In this document: one piece after another, positions 9,863-17,456 of the stretch | Position numbering within the stretch: the first letter of the stretch is position 1 | How the letters are laid out: the number at the start of each line of letters is the position of its first letter | NCBI GenBank assembly: GCA_031278735.1 | Contig: JAITJU010000229.1 | Coordinates: 1 to 17,456 of the forward strand | Direction of reading: 5' to 3' | Length of the DNA stretch: 17,456 nucleotides | From: Zoogloeaceae bacterium | GTDB taxonomy: Bacteria > Pseudomonadota > Gammaproteobacteria > Burkholderiales > Rhodocyclaceae | Translations under genes and position numbers: made by a program | The notes under the pieces: generated by a model | The model's input: only the letters and a program-made list of their open reading frames with translations | What the model was told of the DNA's origin: nothing | Databases searched by the model: none

Positions 9863-10012
9863 AAACGGCAGGGATCGTTGCGCTTTTCAGAAGACAAGAT
9901 CCGGCGGGTGCCGGGAAGGACTTTTTCGGTCATTGTCCATACGCTGTGCGCCTGGATTGAGGGAAAATGCAAGACAGATACATGCGGTGATTTTCCTGCG
10001 CGGCGGGCGTTA

Positions 10013-10576
10013 TTATGTATGACACAGGATGAATTCAGCCCATCCAGATGGGGCTTTATCCAAATAACGTTTTTTTCCATCCGCGTCCAGAAAATTCCAG
10101 AACGGCAGGAAGAAATGATTCCACCAGAACTCGATGTTTCCTTGAAGACTTCCCATGCTGTCCGGGTCAAGCTCCGGAAAAACAGACCATGGCGTCATCG
10201 GCTCCAGCTCGAGGTCATCGAGCGCAGCAAGAAGGTCGGCATTGTTTGTCACCATCTCGATCAGCGTGCCATGCAAAGTTTGTTCCGCCTGAATGCTCAC
10301 ATTGATCGAAAACCCTTTCTGATTTGTCGTTTCAAGCACAAAATACGGGCTTTCGCTCGCGTCTGAAAACGCTGTCTTGATTGCTTGCCGTACACGATCT
10401 GCGGCAGCATCGGAAATCAGAAAAAACAGCCTGTATGCGTACAAACCCGTTGAAACAAGCGACGCTTTCGCTGGATAACGTATTTCATTCACAGATTTGT
10501 TGTCCAAACGATCGGCACGATACACGGACAAGGGATCTGCCTGACATCCGAACCGTCTGCGCAGTTTTTTCAGCAT
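10013..10576 (-). CDS. Hypothetical Trp/Phe-rich protein downstream of thiC
   Basis: A 187-aa soluble protein I do not recognise with certainty. It starts MLKKLRRRFG with a basic N-terminus. A mixed alpha/beta middle (LYAYRLFFLISDAAADRVRQ, 45-64; ETTNQKGFSINVSIQ) is followed by an acidic segment (LLAALDDLELEP). The end is strongly aromatic: NIEFWWNHFFLPFWNFLDAD (147-166) and YLDKAPSGWAEFI. The size, solubility, aromatic C-terminus and accessory setting are reminiscent of immunity-type proteins, but this is only an impression. GGGGA lies 7 nt before the ATG. It begins 51 bp after the thiC stop with no terminator between, so it may be read from the thiC transcript. It is somewhat AT-richer than thiC, consistent with an insertion. 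Confidence 0.7.
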   Translation of the reverse strand: MLKKLRRRFGCQADPLSVYRADRLDNKSVNEIRYPAKASLVSTGLYAYRLFFLISDAAADRVRQAIKTAFSDASESPYFVLETTNQKGFSINVSIQAEQTLHGTLIEMVTNNADLLAALDDLELEPMTPWSVFPELDPDSMGSLQGNIEFWWNHFFLPFWNFLDADGKKRYLDKAPSGWAEFILCHT

Positions 10577-10627
10577 GTCGATCCCCGAGTCGGCGCCAAA
10601 ATCGTACTGTGAACACGCACCAGGTGT

Positions 10628-12481
10628 TTAGTCCGGCGTATCCCGCCGCGCCCGGATTTCCTGCGTGATTTTCATGGCGCAAAAGCGCGGGCCGCACATG
10701 GAACAGAAATGGGCGGCCTTGGCGGCGTCAAGCGGCAGGGTGGCGTCGTGGAACGCGCGCGCCCGGTCGGGATCCAGTCCCAGGTTGAACTGGTCTTCCC
10801 AGCGGAATTCATAACGCGCCTTGGACAAGGCGTTGTCGCGGATTTGCGCGCCGGGGTGTCCTTTGGCGAGGTCGGCGGCGTGCGCGGCGATCTTGTAGAT
10901 GAGGATGCCTTCCTTGACATCGTTTTTATCGGGCAGTCCCAGGTGTTCCTTGGGCGTGACGTAGCAGAGCATGGCCGTGCCGTACCAGCCGATCATGGCC
11001 GCGCCGATGCCGCTGGCGATGTGGTCGTAGCCGGGGGAAATGTCGGTGATGAGCGGCCCCAGCGTATAGAAAGGCGCTTCCTTGCAGACGGCAAGCTGTG
11101 TCGTCATGTTTTCGCGAATCCGCTGCATGGGCACGTGACCCGGGCCTTCGACGATGGTTTGCGCGTCGTTTTGCCAGGCGATTTCGGTGAGTTCGCCCAG
11201 CGTTTTCAATTCGGCCATCTGCGCTTCGTCATTGGCGTCGTAAATGGAGCCGGGCCTGAGGCCGTCGCCCAGCGAGAAAGCCGCGTCATAGGCGCGCAGG
11301 ATCGCGCAGATGTCGGCAAAATGCGTATAGAGAAAATTTTCCGCCTGATGCGCCAGACACCATTTCGCCATGATGGAGCCTCCGCGGCTGACGATGCCGG
11401 TCATGCGGCGGGCGGTCAGGGGGATGTGACGCAGCAGGACGCCCGCGTGGATGGTGAAATAATCGACGCCCTGTTCGGCCTGTTCGATCAGGGTGTCGCG
11501 GAAAATTTCCCAATCGAGTTCTTCCGCCTTGCCGTCGACTTTTTCCAGCGCCTGATAGATGGGCACTGTGCCGATGGGCACGGGCGAATTGCGGATGATC
11601 CATTCGCGGGTTTCGTGAATGTGCTTGCCGGTCGACAGGTCCATGACCGTGTCGCCGCCCCAGCGGATGGCCCAGGTCATTTTGTCGACCTCCTCGGCAA
11701 TCGAGGAAGAGAGCGCGGAATTGCCGATGTTGGCGTTGATTTTGGTGAGAAAGTTGCGGCCGATGATCATCGGCTCGGATTCGGGATGGTTGATGTTGGC
11801 GGGGAGGACGGCGCGACCGCGGGCGATTTCGGCGCGTACGAATTCCGGCGTGATGTCCGGCGGAATGTCCGCGCCAAAGGCCTGACCAGAATGCTGACGG
11901 GTGAGCCGCGCCGCCAATTTTTTGCCGTCGGGGCCGGAGTCCAGCAGACTTTGCAGGTAGACCTGCCGGTTCATGTTTTCCCGCAGGGCGACGAATTCCA
12001 TCTCCGGCGTGATGATGCCTTGCCGCGCGTAATGCATTTGCGTGACGGCTCTTCCCGGCAGGGCGCGGCGCGGTCGGCGGGATGGCGCGGAAAAGGGAAA
12101 GCGCAGCGCGGCAAGTTGCGCGTCGGCCAGACGACCGCGGCCATAGGCTGAACTTGGGGCGGGCAGCGTTTCGGTGTCCTCTCTTTCCGCAATCCATGTT
12201 TCGCGCAGTTTCGGCAAGCCGGAACGAATGTCGATCGCGGCGTCCAGGTCGGCATAGGGGCCGGAACAGTCATAGACGAAAACTGGCGGATTGGCGCCGC
12301 CGCCGAAACTGGCGGGCGTGTCGTCCTGGCGAATTTCCCGCATGGGCACACGGATGTCCGGGCGCGATCCCGTGACGTAAATCCGGCGCGAATTGGGCAG
12401 GGGCTGCACGGCGGCGCAATCCACATGGGCGTCGGCGGCGGAAAAAACAGGACAGGAAGAAACGGGGAGCGTGGCGGTCAT
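10628..12481 (-). CDS. thiC: Phosphomethylpyrimidine synthase ThiC
   Basis: A radical-SAM enzyme converting aminoimidazole ribotide to 4-amino-5-hydroxymethyl-2-methylpyrimidine phosphate, the pyrimidine half of thiamine. The 617 aa have the usual length. Clear family segments include SRPDIRVPMREI near the N-terminus, MHYARQGIITPEMEFVALRE, NINHPESEPMIIGRNFLTKI, VEGPGHVPMQRI and the cluster motif CSMCGPRFC (Cys593, 596, 601) that binds the 4Fe-4S cluster at the C-terminus. The start at 12481 (MTATLPVSS) is chosen by family length; the frame is open much further but overlaps mtgA. The Shine-Dalgarno sequence is weak. It follows mtgA at 80 bp. That gap lacks the CTGAGA and GGATAATGCCAGC-like elements of a TPP riboswitch, so its regulation is unclear. 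Confidence 0.97.
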   Translation of the reverse strand: MTATLPVSSCPVFSAADAHVDCAAVQPLPNSRRIYVTGSRPDIRVPMREIRQDDTPASFGGGANPPVFVYDCSGPYADLDAAIDIRSGLPKLRETWIAEREDTETLPAPSSAYGRGRLADAQLAALRFPFSAPSRRPRRALPGRAVTQMHYARQGIITPEMEFVALRENMNRQVYLQSLLDSGPDGKKLAARLTRQHSGQAFGADIPPDITPEFVRAEIARGRAVLPANINHPESEPMIIGRNFLTKINANIGNSALSSSIAEEVDKMTWAIRWGGDTVMDLSTGKHIHETREWIIRNSPVPIGTVPIYQALEKVDGKAEELDWEIFRDTLIEQAEQGVDYFTIHAGVLLRHIPLTARRMTGIVSRGGSIMAKWCLAHQAENFLYTHFADICAILRAYDAAFSLGDGLRPGSIYDANDEAQMAELKTLGELTEIAWQNDAQTIVEGPGHVPMQRIRENMTTQLAVCKEAPFYTLGPLITDISPGYDHIASGIGAAMIGWYGTAMLCYVTPKEHLGLPDKNDVKEGILIYKIAAHAADLAKGHPGAQIRDNALSKARYEFRWEDQFNLGLDPDRARAFHDATLPLDAAKAAHFCSMCGPRFCAMKITQEIRARRDTPD

Positions 12482-12561
12482 GGTTTTTTTGAGGGAAACG
12501 GCAAAAAGGCGAAGAAAAAGAGAAGGCGTATTGTAAAGGCAAGGCTGAAGAATCCCCCGGA

Positions 12562-13275
12562 CTATGGGAGGCGCGCGGCGGCCATTCTGGACTGGATAAT
12601 GGTGGTTCTGTAGACAAGGAAGGCGGTCTTGCGGCGGCTGTCGTAATAACGGGGATTGGGCGCCATGGCGGCGAGGCGGGCGGCCTGCCGAGGAGAAAGG
12701 CGGGCGGCGCCAATCTGGTAATAATGACGGGCGGCGGCTTCCGCGCCGAAAACGCCGTTTCCCCATTCGATGACGTTGAGATAGACTTCGAGAATGCGCT
12801 TTTTATCCCACAGGGCTTCGATCATCAGGGTAATCAGGGCTTCCTGCCCCTTGCGGAGCAGGGATCGGCGCGGGTTCAAAAAAAGGTTTTTCGCCAGCTG
12901 CTGCGTCAGCGTGGAACCGCCAGCGACGAAGCGTCCCTTTTTCCGGTTTTTTTCGATGGCGGTTTGAATGCCCGCCCAGTCGAAGCCGCCATGCTCGACG
13001 AAACGGGCGTCTTCGGCGGCGATGATGGCGCGTTTCAGGTGCGGGGAAATTTGCACGTAATCTACCCACTGATAACGGAGTATGGCCTCAGGGTGCTGCT
13101 GGCGCAGTTCGGTCAGGCGCAGACGCATGAAATGGGTTTCCGTCGGCGGCGTCCATTTCCACCAGAGCACCCAGCCGAAAAACCAGATCTGGACAAGCAG
13201 AAAAAGGCCGATGACGAGGCAAAGCCCCCGTTTCATCCATTGGACGGCGCGTAACAAAAAAGCGCGTATTTTCAT
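12562..13275 (-). CDS. mtgA: Monofunctional biosynthetic peptidoglycan transglycosylase
   Basis: Polymerises lipid II into glycan strands in the periplasm, anchored in the inner membrane. The 237 aa are typical for MtgA. One N-terminal membrane helix (about 16-38, ending WVLWWKW) is followed by the GT51 domain: IIAAEDARFVEHGGFD (84-99) with the catalytic Glu88, GGSTLTQQLAKNLFL (119-133), and EVYLNVIEWGNGVFG (163-177). It ends LSPRQAARLAAMAPNPRYY plus a short basic tail. The ATG overlaps the aroE TGA by four bases (ATGA), indicating translational coupling; no separate strong ribosome-binding site is seen. The aroE-mtgA pair is a common betaproteobacterial arrangement. Confidence 0.97.
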   Translation of the reverse strand: MKIRAFLLRAVQWMKRGLCLVIGLFLLVQIWFFGWVLWWKWTPPTETHFMRLRLTELRQQHPEAILRYQWVDYVQISPHLKRAIIAAEDARFVEHGGFDWAGIQTAIEKNRKKGRFVAGGSTLTQQLAKNLFLNPRRSLLRKGQEALITLMIEALWDKKRILEVYLNVIEWGNGVFGAEAAARHYYQIGAARLSPRQAARLAAMAPNPRYYDSRRKTAFLVYRTTIIQSRMAAARLP

Positions 13276-14150
13276 GCGGCGCGCAACTGCCGCATGAGCG
13301 CAAGGCGCGCGTCTGCCGACGGGCGCCGACCGCGCCAGACGAAAAAGGATTCGGCGGCCTGTTCCACCAGCATGCCCAGGCCGTCCGCCAATTGTCCGGC
13401 GCCGTCCTGTCTTGCCTGGATGAGAAAAGGGGTTTCTCCCTTGCCATACATCAGGTCGTAGGCAAGGCTTTTTTCCGGCGCGAAAATTCCGGCGGGCAAC
13501 GGCAGCGCCGCGCCTGTGAGACTGGCGGACGTAGCGTTGATGACGAGATCAAAGGGCGTTGTCGCGGCCAGATCGGCAAAACCCATCCCTTGAGGCGCGA
13601 GCATGTGATCGGCAAAGGCGGCGGCCAATGCCCTGGCCTTGTCGACGCTGCGATTGACGATGACGAGCGCGGCGGGAGAAAGCGCCAGCAACGGCGCGAC
13701 AATACCGCGCGCCGCGCCGCCCGCGCCAATGAGGAGGATGCGTTTGCCCGCGAGTGAAAAGGCGAGGTTTTCGGTGATGTCCCGCGCCAGTCCCGCGCCA
13801 TCCGTGTTGTCGCCCTCGACGCGGTTCGCGTGAAAGATCAGGGTGTTGACGGATCCGGCGGCGCGGGCGCGGGGCGTGTGTTCGTCCGCCAGCCGAAAGG
13901 CGTCTTCCTTGAAGGGCACGGTGACATTGGCGCCTTTCGCGCGCCCGCCGCATTCGAGGATGAACTGGCGCACGGCCGCGGCAAAACCGTCTATCGGCGC
14001 CATCCGGGTTTCGTAGCGCAGGTTTTCACCGCAGGCGCGCGCGAACGCCGCATGAATCCGCGGGCTTTTGGAATGGGCGACGGGATTGCCGAAAACGGCG
14101 TAGCGATCGGCGAGCGCCTTCGCGTCAGGAATTATTCTGCCTGTCGTCAT
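13272..14150 (-). CDS. aroE: Shikimate dehydrogenase (NADP+)
   Basis: Reduces 3-dehydroshikimate to shikimate with NADPH in aromatic amino acid synthesis. The 292 aa include the substrate-binding SKS (27-29) in RYAVFGNPVAHSKSPRIH, the catalytic Lys81 in NVTVPFK, Asp117 in DNTDGAG, the dinucleotide-binding loop GAGGAARG (142-149) and NRS (166-168), and the C-terminal DGLGMLVEQAAESF block. It carries about 15 extra residues before the usual DRYAVFGNP start; no alternative start codon lies in that extension, so the ATG at 14150 is kept despite only a weak GAG upstream. It starts 3 bp after the TonB-like gene and overlaps mtgA by 4 bp, so these genes form one operon. Confidence 0.97.
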   Translation of the reverse strand: MTTGRIIPDAKALADRYAVFGNPVAHSKSPRIHAAFARACGENLRYETRMAPIDGFAAAVRQFILECGGRAKGANVTVPFKEDAFRLADEHTPRARAAGSVNTLIFHANRVEGDNTDGAGLARDITENLAFSLAGKRILLIGAGGAARGIVAPLLALSPAALVIVNRSVDKARALAAAFADHMLAPQGMGFADLAATTPFDLVINATSASLTGAALPLPAGIFAPEKSLAYDLMYGKGETPFLIQARQDGAGQLADGLGMLVEQAAESFFVWRGRRPSADARLALMRQLRAA

Positions 14151-14153
14151 GGC

Positions 14154-15035
14154 TCATCGGGTCTCGATGCTGTCTCCGCGAGTGAATGTCCAGGTGCGGG
14201 TGATGACCAGCTGATCGGTATCCTGGGCGATGGCGGGCGGGAAGGGCGCGTAGGGGGCGGCCATGCGGACGATGCGTTCGGCGGCGTCGTTGAGCACCTT
14301 GTGCGGTGATGGGATGTCGATATTGACTTCCAGAATCTGGCCGTTCTTGTCCAGCGTGATCGTGAGCACCAGCGCGCCGTAGAGTTTGCCGCGCGCCGCC
14401 TCTGGATAGTTGAGCGCTCCCCAGCGCTCCACTTTCTGCCGCCAGTCCTCGATGTACTGGGCAAAGCGGTATTCCTGGGTGCGCGCGCCAATGAAGGTTT
14501 TACGCGGTCGCTTGTTGTAGGCGTCGGTATTCTTGGCGATTTCGCCTTCCAGACGCGCCATGGCGCGCGCGGATTCGAGCAGATCTTGTCCGGCGGCGGG
14601 CGGCGCGGGTTGCGGATTGATCGCTTCCTTTTCCCGCCGACGGGATTCGAGACGGCTGGTTTGGGCGGTAAGCTCGCGCCTTTGCGTTTCCAGCGCCTCT
14701 GCCCGCTGCCGCATCTGCTCGATTTGATCGCCCGTCTGCGTTTGCCGGTTGGGCGGCAGGGGCGTCATGACGCGCCGGTTTTTCTCGCTGTTGCCGCCGC
14801 CTTCCAGATTCGTCTGCGCCAGCGCCTGCACCTCCCTGGCATTGGGTTTTTGCGCGCTTTTGCTGTTGACCAGAATGACTTCCAGACCGCGATCCCGCAC
14901 CTGCTTTCTGTGTTCGCCGTCCGGAAAAAAATAGGCGTGCCCGATGGGGAGCGCGTGGGCAAGAAAAGACAGCGTGAACGCCAGACCCAGCGTGTACGTC
15001 TGGATGAAGCGGGAAAGACGGGAAATCAGGAACAT
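14154..15035 (-). CDS. TonB-family protein with coiled-coil spacer
   Basis: A 293-aa inner-membrane protein with one N-terminal anchor (about 13-37, YTLGLAFTLSFLAHALPIGH). The spacer contains a charged coiled coil (about 103-138, QIEQMRQRAEALETQRREL and further), with only a short Pro/Ala stretch (PQPAPPAA). The TonB C-terminal domain occupies about 190-285, with YIEDWRQKVERWGALNYP, AARGKLYGALVLTITLDKNG and the start of the next strand ILEVNIDIPS. Classical TonB transduces proton-motive energy to outer-membrane receptors, but the coiled-coil spacer and the absence of exbB/exbD nearby make that role unproven here. Proteins of this type sit between the RNB ribonuclease and aroE in related genomes. 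It starts 3 bp after the ribonuclease stop. Confidence 0.85.
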   Translation of the reverse strand: MFLISRLSRFIQTYTLGLAFTLSFLAHALPIGHAYFFPDGEHRKQVRDRGLEVILVNSKSAQKPNAREVQALAQTNLEGGGNSEKNRRVMTPLPPNRQTQTGDQIEQMRQRAEALETQRRELTAQTSRLESRRREKEAINPQPAPPAAGQDLLESARAMARLEGEIAKNTDAYNKRPRKTFIGARTQEYRFAQYIEDWRQKVERWGALNYPEAARGKLYGALVLTITLDKNGQILEVNIDIPSPHKVLNDAAERIVRMAAPYAPFPPAIAQDTDQLVITRTWTFTRGDSIETR

Positions 15036-15038
15036 GCT

Positions 15039-17003
15039 TCAGGCAGGCGCGGGTTCGGCGGCAGGCGCTGCTTCAGGTTCCGGCGGCGCGACCGTCGACG
15101 CTTCCTCTTCGTCGCTTTCGGGCGGCGTCCGCACGTCCAGCACTTCCAGGACGCGGCAATGCGCTTCCAGGGCGAGAAAATCCAGATGGTCTATGGCTGC
15201 CTTCAGGCGCTGGCCGGGAGGAAACGAGCGCGCGCCGGGCAGGCGCACGAACAGGGGCAGGGTCTCGAAACACGCCAGTTCGTCACGGCGCACGACGAGC
15301 ACGGCGGCGTCGATCCGTTCCTGCGCCAGATAACGCAGACACCAGTAACGTTCCATGCGCCGCTGAAATTCGGCGTAGGCGGCGTACGTGAGTTCAAAGT
15401 CGCGCAAAGCGGCAAAGAGTTCGGCGGAACGCGGGGCAAAGGGCGGTGTCGTGTTCCTCAGGGCGGCGATCAACTGCCATTGATTGACGAGGTCGCAGTA
15501 GCGGCGCAAAGGCGAGGTCATCCAGGCGTATTGCGCGACGCCCAGCCCTTCATGCGCCTGCGGCGCGGTCGTCACGCGCGCCTTGCCGCCGACCTGGGCG
15601 CGATACAGGCAGGCGATTCCGCGTTCGGCAAGAAATCCGCTCCAAATGGTGTTGGCGAGGATCATCAGTTCCGCGACCAGCTTGTCCAGCGGACTGCCGC
15701 GCGGACGAACGCTGATGTGGACGCGACAGTTTTCCGGGGCGTCCAGATCGCCGTCAATCGTGAAGTTGTAATCATCGCCTTGCGCGGCGGCAGGCTTGCC
15801 GCGCCGCGCTTCCGCCGCGCCGGCGAAGCGCCAGAGCAACAATAGTTCGTCGCGAAAAGGTTTGTCCGGCAACGCGCCCTGCACGCTTGCTGCGTTGAAC
15901 CAGGGTTCGATTTCGTGGCGGCGCAGATTGGCGGCAATATGCACCCGTTCGATACGGGAGTCCTGCGCGGTGACATTGAGCGCGGCGTCGACATCGAGGT
16001 AGAGCGATACCGCCGGACAATCCCGCTCCGCCGCCAGTGTGCAGGCGCTGACCGCCGCCTCCGGCAGCATGGTGATTTTCTGGCCGGGCATGTAGAGGGT
16101 GGACAGGCGGGCGCGGGCGATGGCGGCAAGCGTGTCGCCATGCGCCAGCGCCAGGCCTGGCGCGGCGATGTGGATGCCGATGCGCCAGCCGCCGTCCGAC
16201 AAGGCGACCAGCGAAAAGGCGTCATCCACTTCCGTGGTGCTGGCGTCGTCGATGGAAAAGGCGCGCACTTCGGCTCCCGCGCCCGGCAAATCATCCGGCG
16301 GCAACGGCGGATCGAAAGACGGAAAATGCGCGCCGCCGGGAAAATGCTCGGCCAGGAAACGCTTCAAATGAAGTTCATAAGGCGATTTCAGGCCGCCGGT
16401 CTTCAGCAACAATTCGGGCAACGAACAGGACAGCGCGGCGGCGGCGGCTTCAAACGCTTTGATTTCCGGGCGGTTGCGGTCGGGTCTGGCGAGCAGGCTG
16501 GCGGCGTGGGGGGCGAGTTCGGCGGGCAATTCCCCGGCAATCAGGGTCTGTACCCATCCTTCAATGGCAAGCGCTTGCTGACGTTTTTTTTCAATACCGG
16601 CCAAAGCGGCGCGGAGAGTGTCGGCAGGGGCTTTACGGAAATGCCCCTTGCCCTTGCGCTGGAAGTAAACAGGCGCGCCATGCAGGGCAAGCAGCAGCGA
16701 TACCGCCTCGGGCGCGGCGGGCGTGTGGCCGTAGTAGTCTTCGGCCAGATCAAGAAAAGCAAATTCGCCTTCACTGGCAATCTCCCAAAGAAACGCGACG
16801 TCAATATCGGCGGCCAGCGGTTCGGCCTCTTTCAGAATCCGCTCCGGCGCAGGGTTCTGAAAACGCAACAATACCTGAGCGGACTTGATTTTACTGCGTT
16901 TTCCGCTGGGCAATTCCACCTGCAAGGCGGCGTCGTTGTCCGCGAGGACGCAGCCCGCCCGGAAGCCGCCGCTTTCTTCAAAAAGTACATTTTCGTTCAT
17001 CAT
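15039..17003 (-). CDS. RNB-domain exoribonuclease (RNase II-like)
   Basis: A 3'-to-5' exoribonuclease family protein of 654 aa. The RNB catalytic block FSIDDASTTEVDDAF (249-263) holds the metal-binding aspartates, followed by GWRIGIHIAAPGLAL and YMPGQKITMLPE. The later motif TSPLRRYCDLVNQWQLIAAL is also intact. The N-terminal region (1-240) is less conserved, and the C-terminus ends in a short S1-like segment and a Glu/Ala/Pro tail (PPEPEAAPAAEPAPA). The start at 17003 (MMNEN) is chosen over a longer open frame that overlaps the esterase. Two ATG codons are adjacent (17003 and 17000), no Shine-Dalgarno sequence is present, and a TATAAT lies just upstream. A run of eight A lies in the coding sequence at 16584-16591. 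It begins 4 bp after the esterase stop and 3 bp before the TonB-like gene. Confidence 0.93.
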   Translation of the reverse strand: MMNENVLFEESGGFRAGCVLADNDAALQVELPSGKRSKIKSAQVLLRFQNPAPERILKEAEPLAADIDVAFLWEIASEGEFAFLDLAEDYYGHTPAAPEAVSLLLALHGAPVYFQRKGKGHFRKAPADTLRAALAGIEKKRQQALAIEGWVQTLIAGELPAELAPHAASLLARPDRNRPEIKAFEAAAAALSCSLPELLLKTGGLKSPYELHLKRFLAEHFPGGAHFPSFDPPLPPDDLPGAGAEVRAFSIDDASTTEVDDAFSLVALSDGGWRIGIHIAAPGLALAHGDTLAAIARARLSTLYMPGQKITMLPEAAVSACTLAAERDCPAVSLYLDVDAALNVTAQDSRIERVHIAANLRRHEIEPWFNAASVQGALPDKPFRDELLLLWRFAGAAEARRGKPAAAQGDDYNFTIDGDLDAPENCRVHISVRPRGSPLDKLVAELMILANTIWSGFLAERGIACLYRAQVGGKARVTTAPQAHEGLGVAQYAWMTSPLRRYCDLVNQWQLIAALRNTTPPFAPRSAELFAALRDFELTYAAYAEFQRRMERYWCLRYLAQERIDAAVLVVRRDELACFETLPLFVRLPGARSFPPGQRLKAAIDHLDFLALEAHCRVLEVLDVRTPPESDEEEASTVAPPEPEAAPAAEPAPA

Positions 17004-17006
17004 TGC

Positions 17007-17012
17007 ATTATA
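17007..17012 (-). promoter_or_regulatory. Perfect -10-like TATAAT overlapping the esterase stop
   Basis: A minus-strand TATAAT ends 3 bases before the first ATG of the RNB gene and includes the TAA stop of the esterase. Transcription from it would begin at about the second ATG (17000), giving a leaderless message. No matching -35 box is seen at 16-18 bp, so it may be chance. Confidence 0.25.
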
Positions 17013-17456
17013 AACCAGCGAATTCAAGGATTTGCGGGATGAACTGGGGAAAGCGGGTAAAACTGTGATTGCCGCCCGCGCATACCTGTTGCCGGGCACC
17101 CGCGTAGCGCGCTTCGGCCAGACGGTAATCCAGCACTTCGTCGCCGGTTTCCAGCAGCAGCAGATATCGTGCGCCGACAGGATTTTGCACGGCGATGCCG
17201 CGCAACCAGTCGAGATGCGCGGCCTCAACCCGATGGGCTTCACCCGTGTACGGATTCTGCTGAATGCCCAGACGCCATGCCAGGCGCAAATGCTCCGCCA
17301 CGACCGGATTGATGAGCACGGCCTTGAGATCGTAACGCTCCGCCAGGAAGCTCGCGTAATAACCACCCAGCGATGAACCCGCCAGCGTGAGGCGAACGTC
17401 CGCAGCGAGACAGGCGGCGACGCGGGCTTCCAGCAATTCCATCGCCGCCTCCGGCG
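17008..17456 (-). CDS. YqiA/YcfP-type esterase, 5' end outside window
   Basis: The C-terminal part of a small alpha/beta-hydrolase; the coding frame is open to the window edge, so the true start lies beyond it. The nucleophile elbow is GSSLGGYYASFLAERY, typical of the YqiA/YcfP family of about 190 residues. It is followed by AVLINPVVAEH, the acid region LLLLETGDEVLDYR, and GGNHSF carrying the catalytic His. E. coli YqiA is a carboxylic-ester hydrolase acting on short acyl chains; the physiological substrate is not known. It ends 4 bp before the RNB ribonuclease and appears to head or belong to the same operon. Confidence 0.88.
   Translation of the reverse strand, partial: PEAAMELLEARVAACLAADVRLTLAGSSLGGYYASFLAERYDLKAVLINPVVAEHLRLAWRLGIQQNPYTGEAHRVEAAHLDWLRGIAVQNPVGARYLLLLETGDEVLDYRLAEARYAGARQQVCAGGNHSFTRFPQFIPQILEFAGL

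Noticed and set aside
12585..12610. CTGGATAAT-like string on the plus strand suggesting a TPP riboswitch piece
   Set aside because: It lies in the mtgA coding sequence on the strand opposite to thiC, and the other conserved blocks are absent.
14586..17042. Plus-strand open frames of 419 and 375 aa opposite the TonB-like and RNB genes
   Set aside because: Antisense shadows of well-supported minus-strand genes, without motifs.

Overview
The window reads as a piece of a GC-rich betaproteobacterial chromosome. The evidence is the PHA-granule protein PhaM, the run esterase - RNB ribonuclease - TonB-like protein - aroE - mtgA, and an MFS transporter next to ssb; all three are familiar arrangements in Rhodocyclales/Burkholderiales-type genomes. 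The genus cannot be named from the sequence. Every gene I can support lies on the minus strand, so transcription runs from right to left. Long plus-strand reading frames are antisense shadows of GC-rich codons.

Right part (17456 to 10628): a compact housekeeping cluster. The C-terminal part of a YqiA/YcfP-type esterase is followed at 4 nt by an RNB-domain exoribonuclease, at 3 nt by a TonB-family protein, at 3 nt by shikimate dehydrogenase (aroE), and with a 4-nt overlap by the monofunctional transglycosylase mtgA. After an 80-nt gap comes thiC, the pyrimidine branch of thiamine synthesis. No TPP riboswitch is visible in that gap.

Middle accessory stretch (10627 to 8817): an unrecognised 187-aa Trp-rich protein, then two small coupled reading frames separated by a run of eight G that behaves like a frameshift switch (one extra G would fuse them into one 188-aa protein), then about 480 bp without a convincing gene.

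Left-middle core (8816 to 2205): MFS transporter, ssb, phaM closed by a very strong symmetrical terminator, an exported XAC2610-like protein with a calcium-loop motif, and uvrA. These cover drug/metabolite export, single-strand DNA binding, PHA granule control, periplasmic function and nucleotide excision repair.

Left accessory stretch (2204 to 1): a HARE-HTH plus GIY-YIG nuclease fusion, AT-richer than its surroundings and with its own promoter at the uvrA 3' end; a decayed IS5-type transposase broken into three frames with an internal deletion; and an Imm71/Imm72-type immunity protein whose ribosome-binding site lies inside the transposase remnant. This looks like a small defence/conflict island downstream of uvrA.

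The observations most worth checking are the poly-G switch at 9683-9690, the HARE/GIY-YIG nuclease, and the orphan immunity gene joined to the transposase relic.
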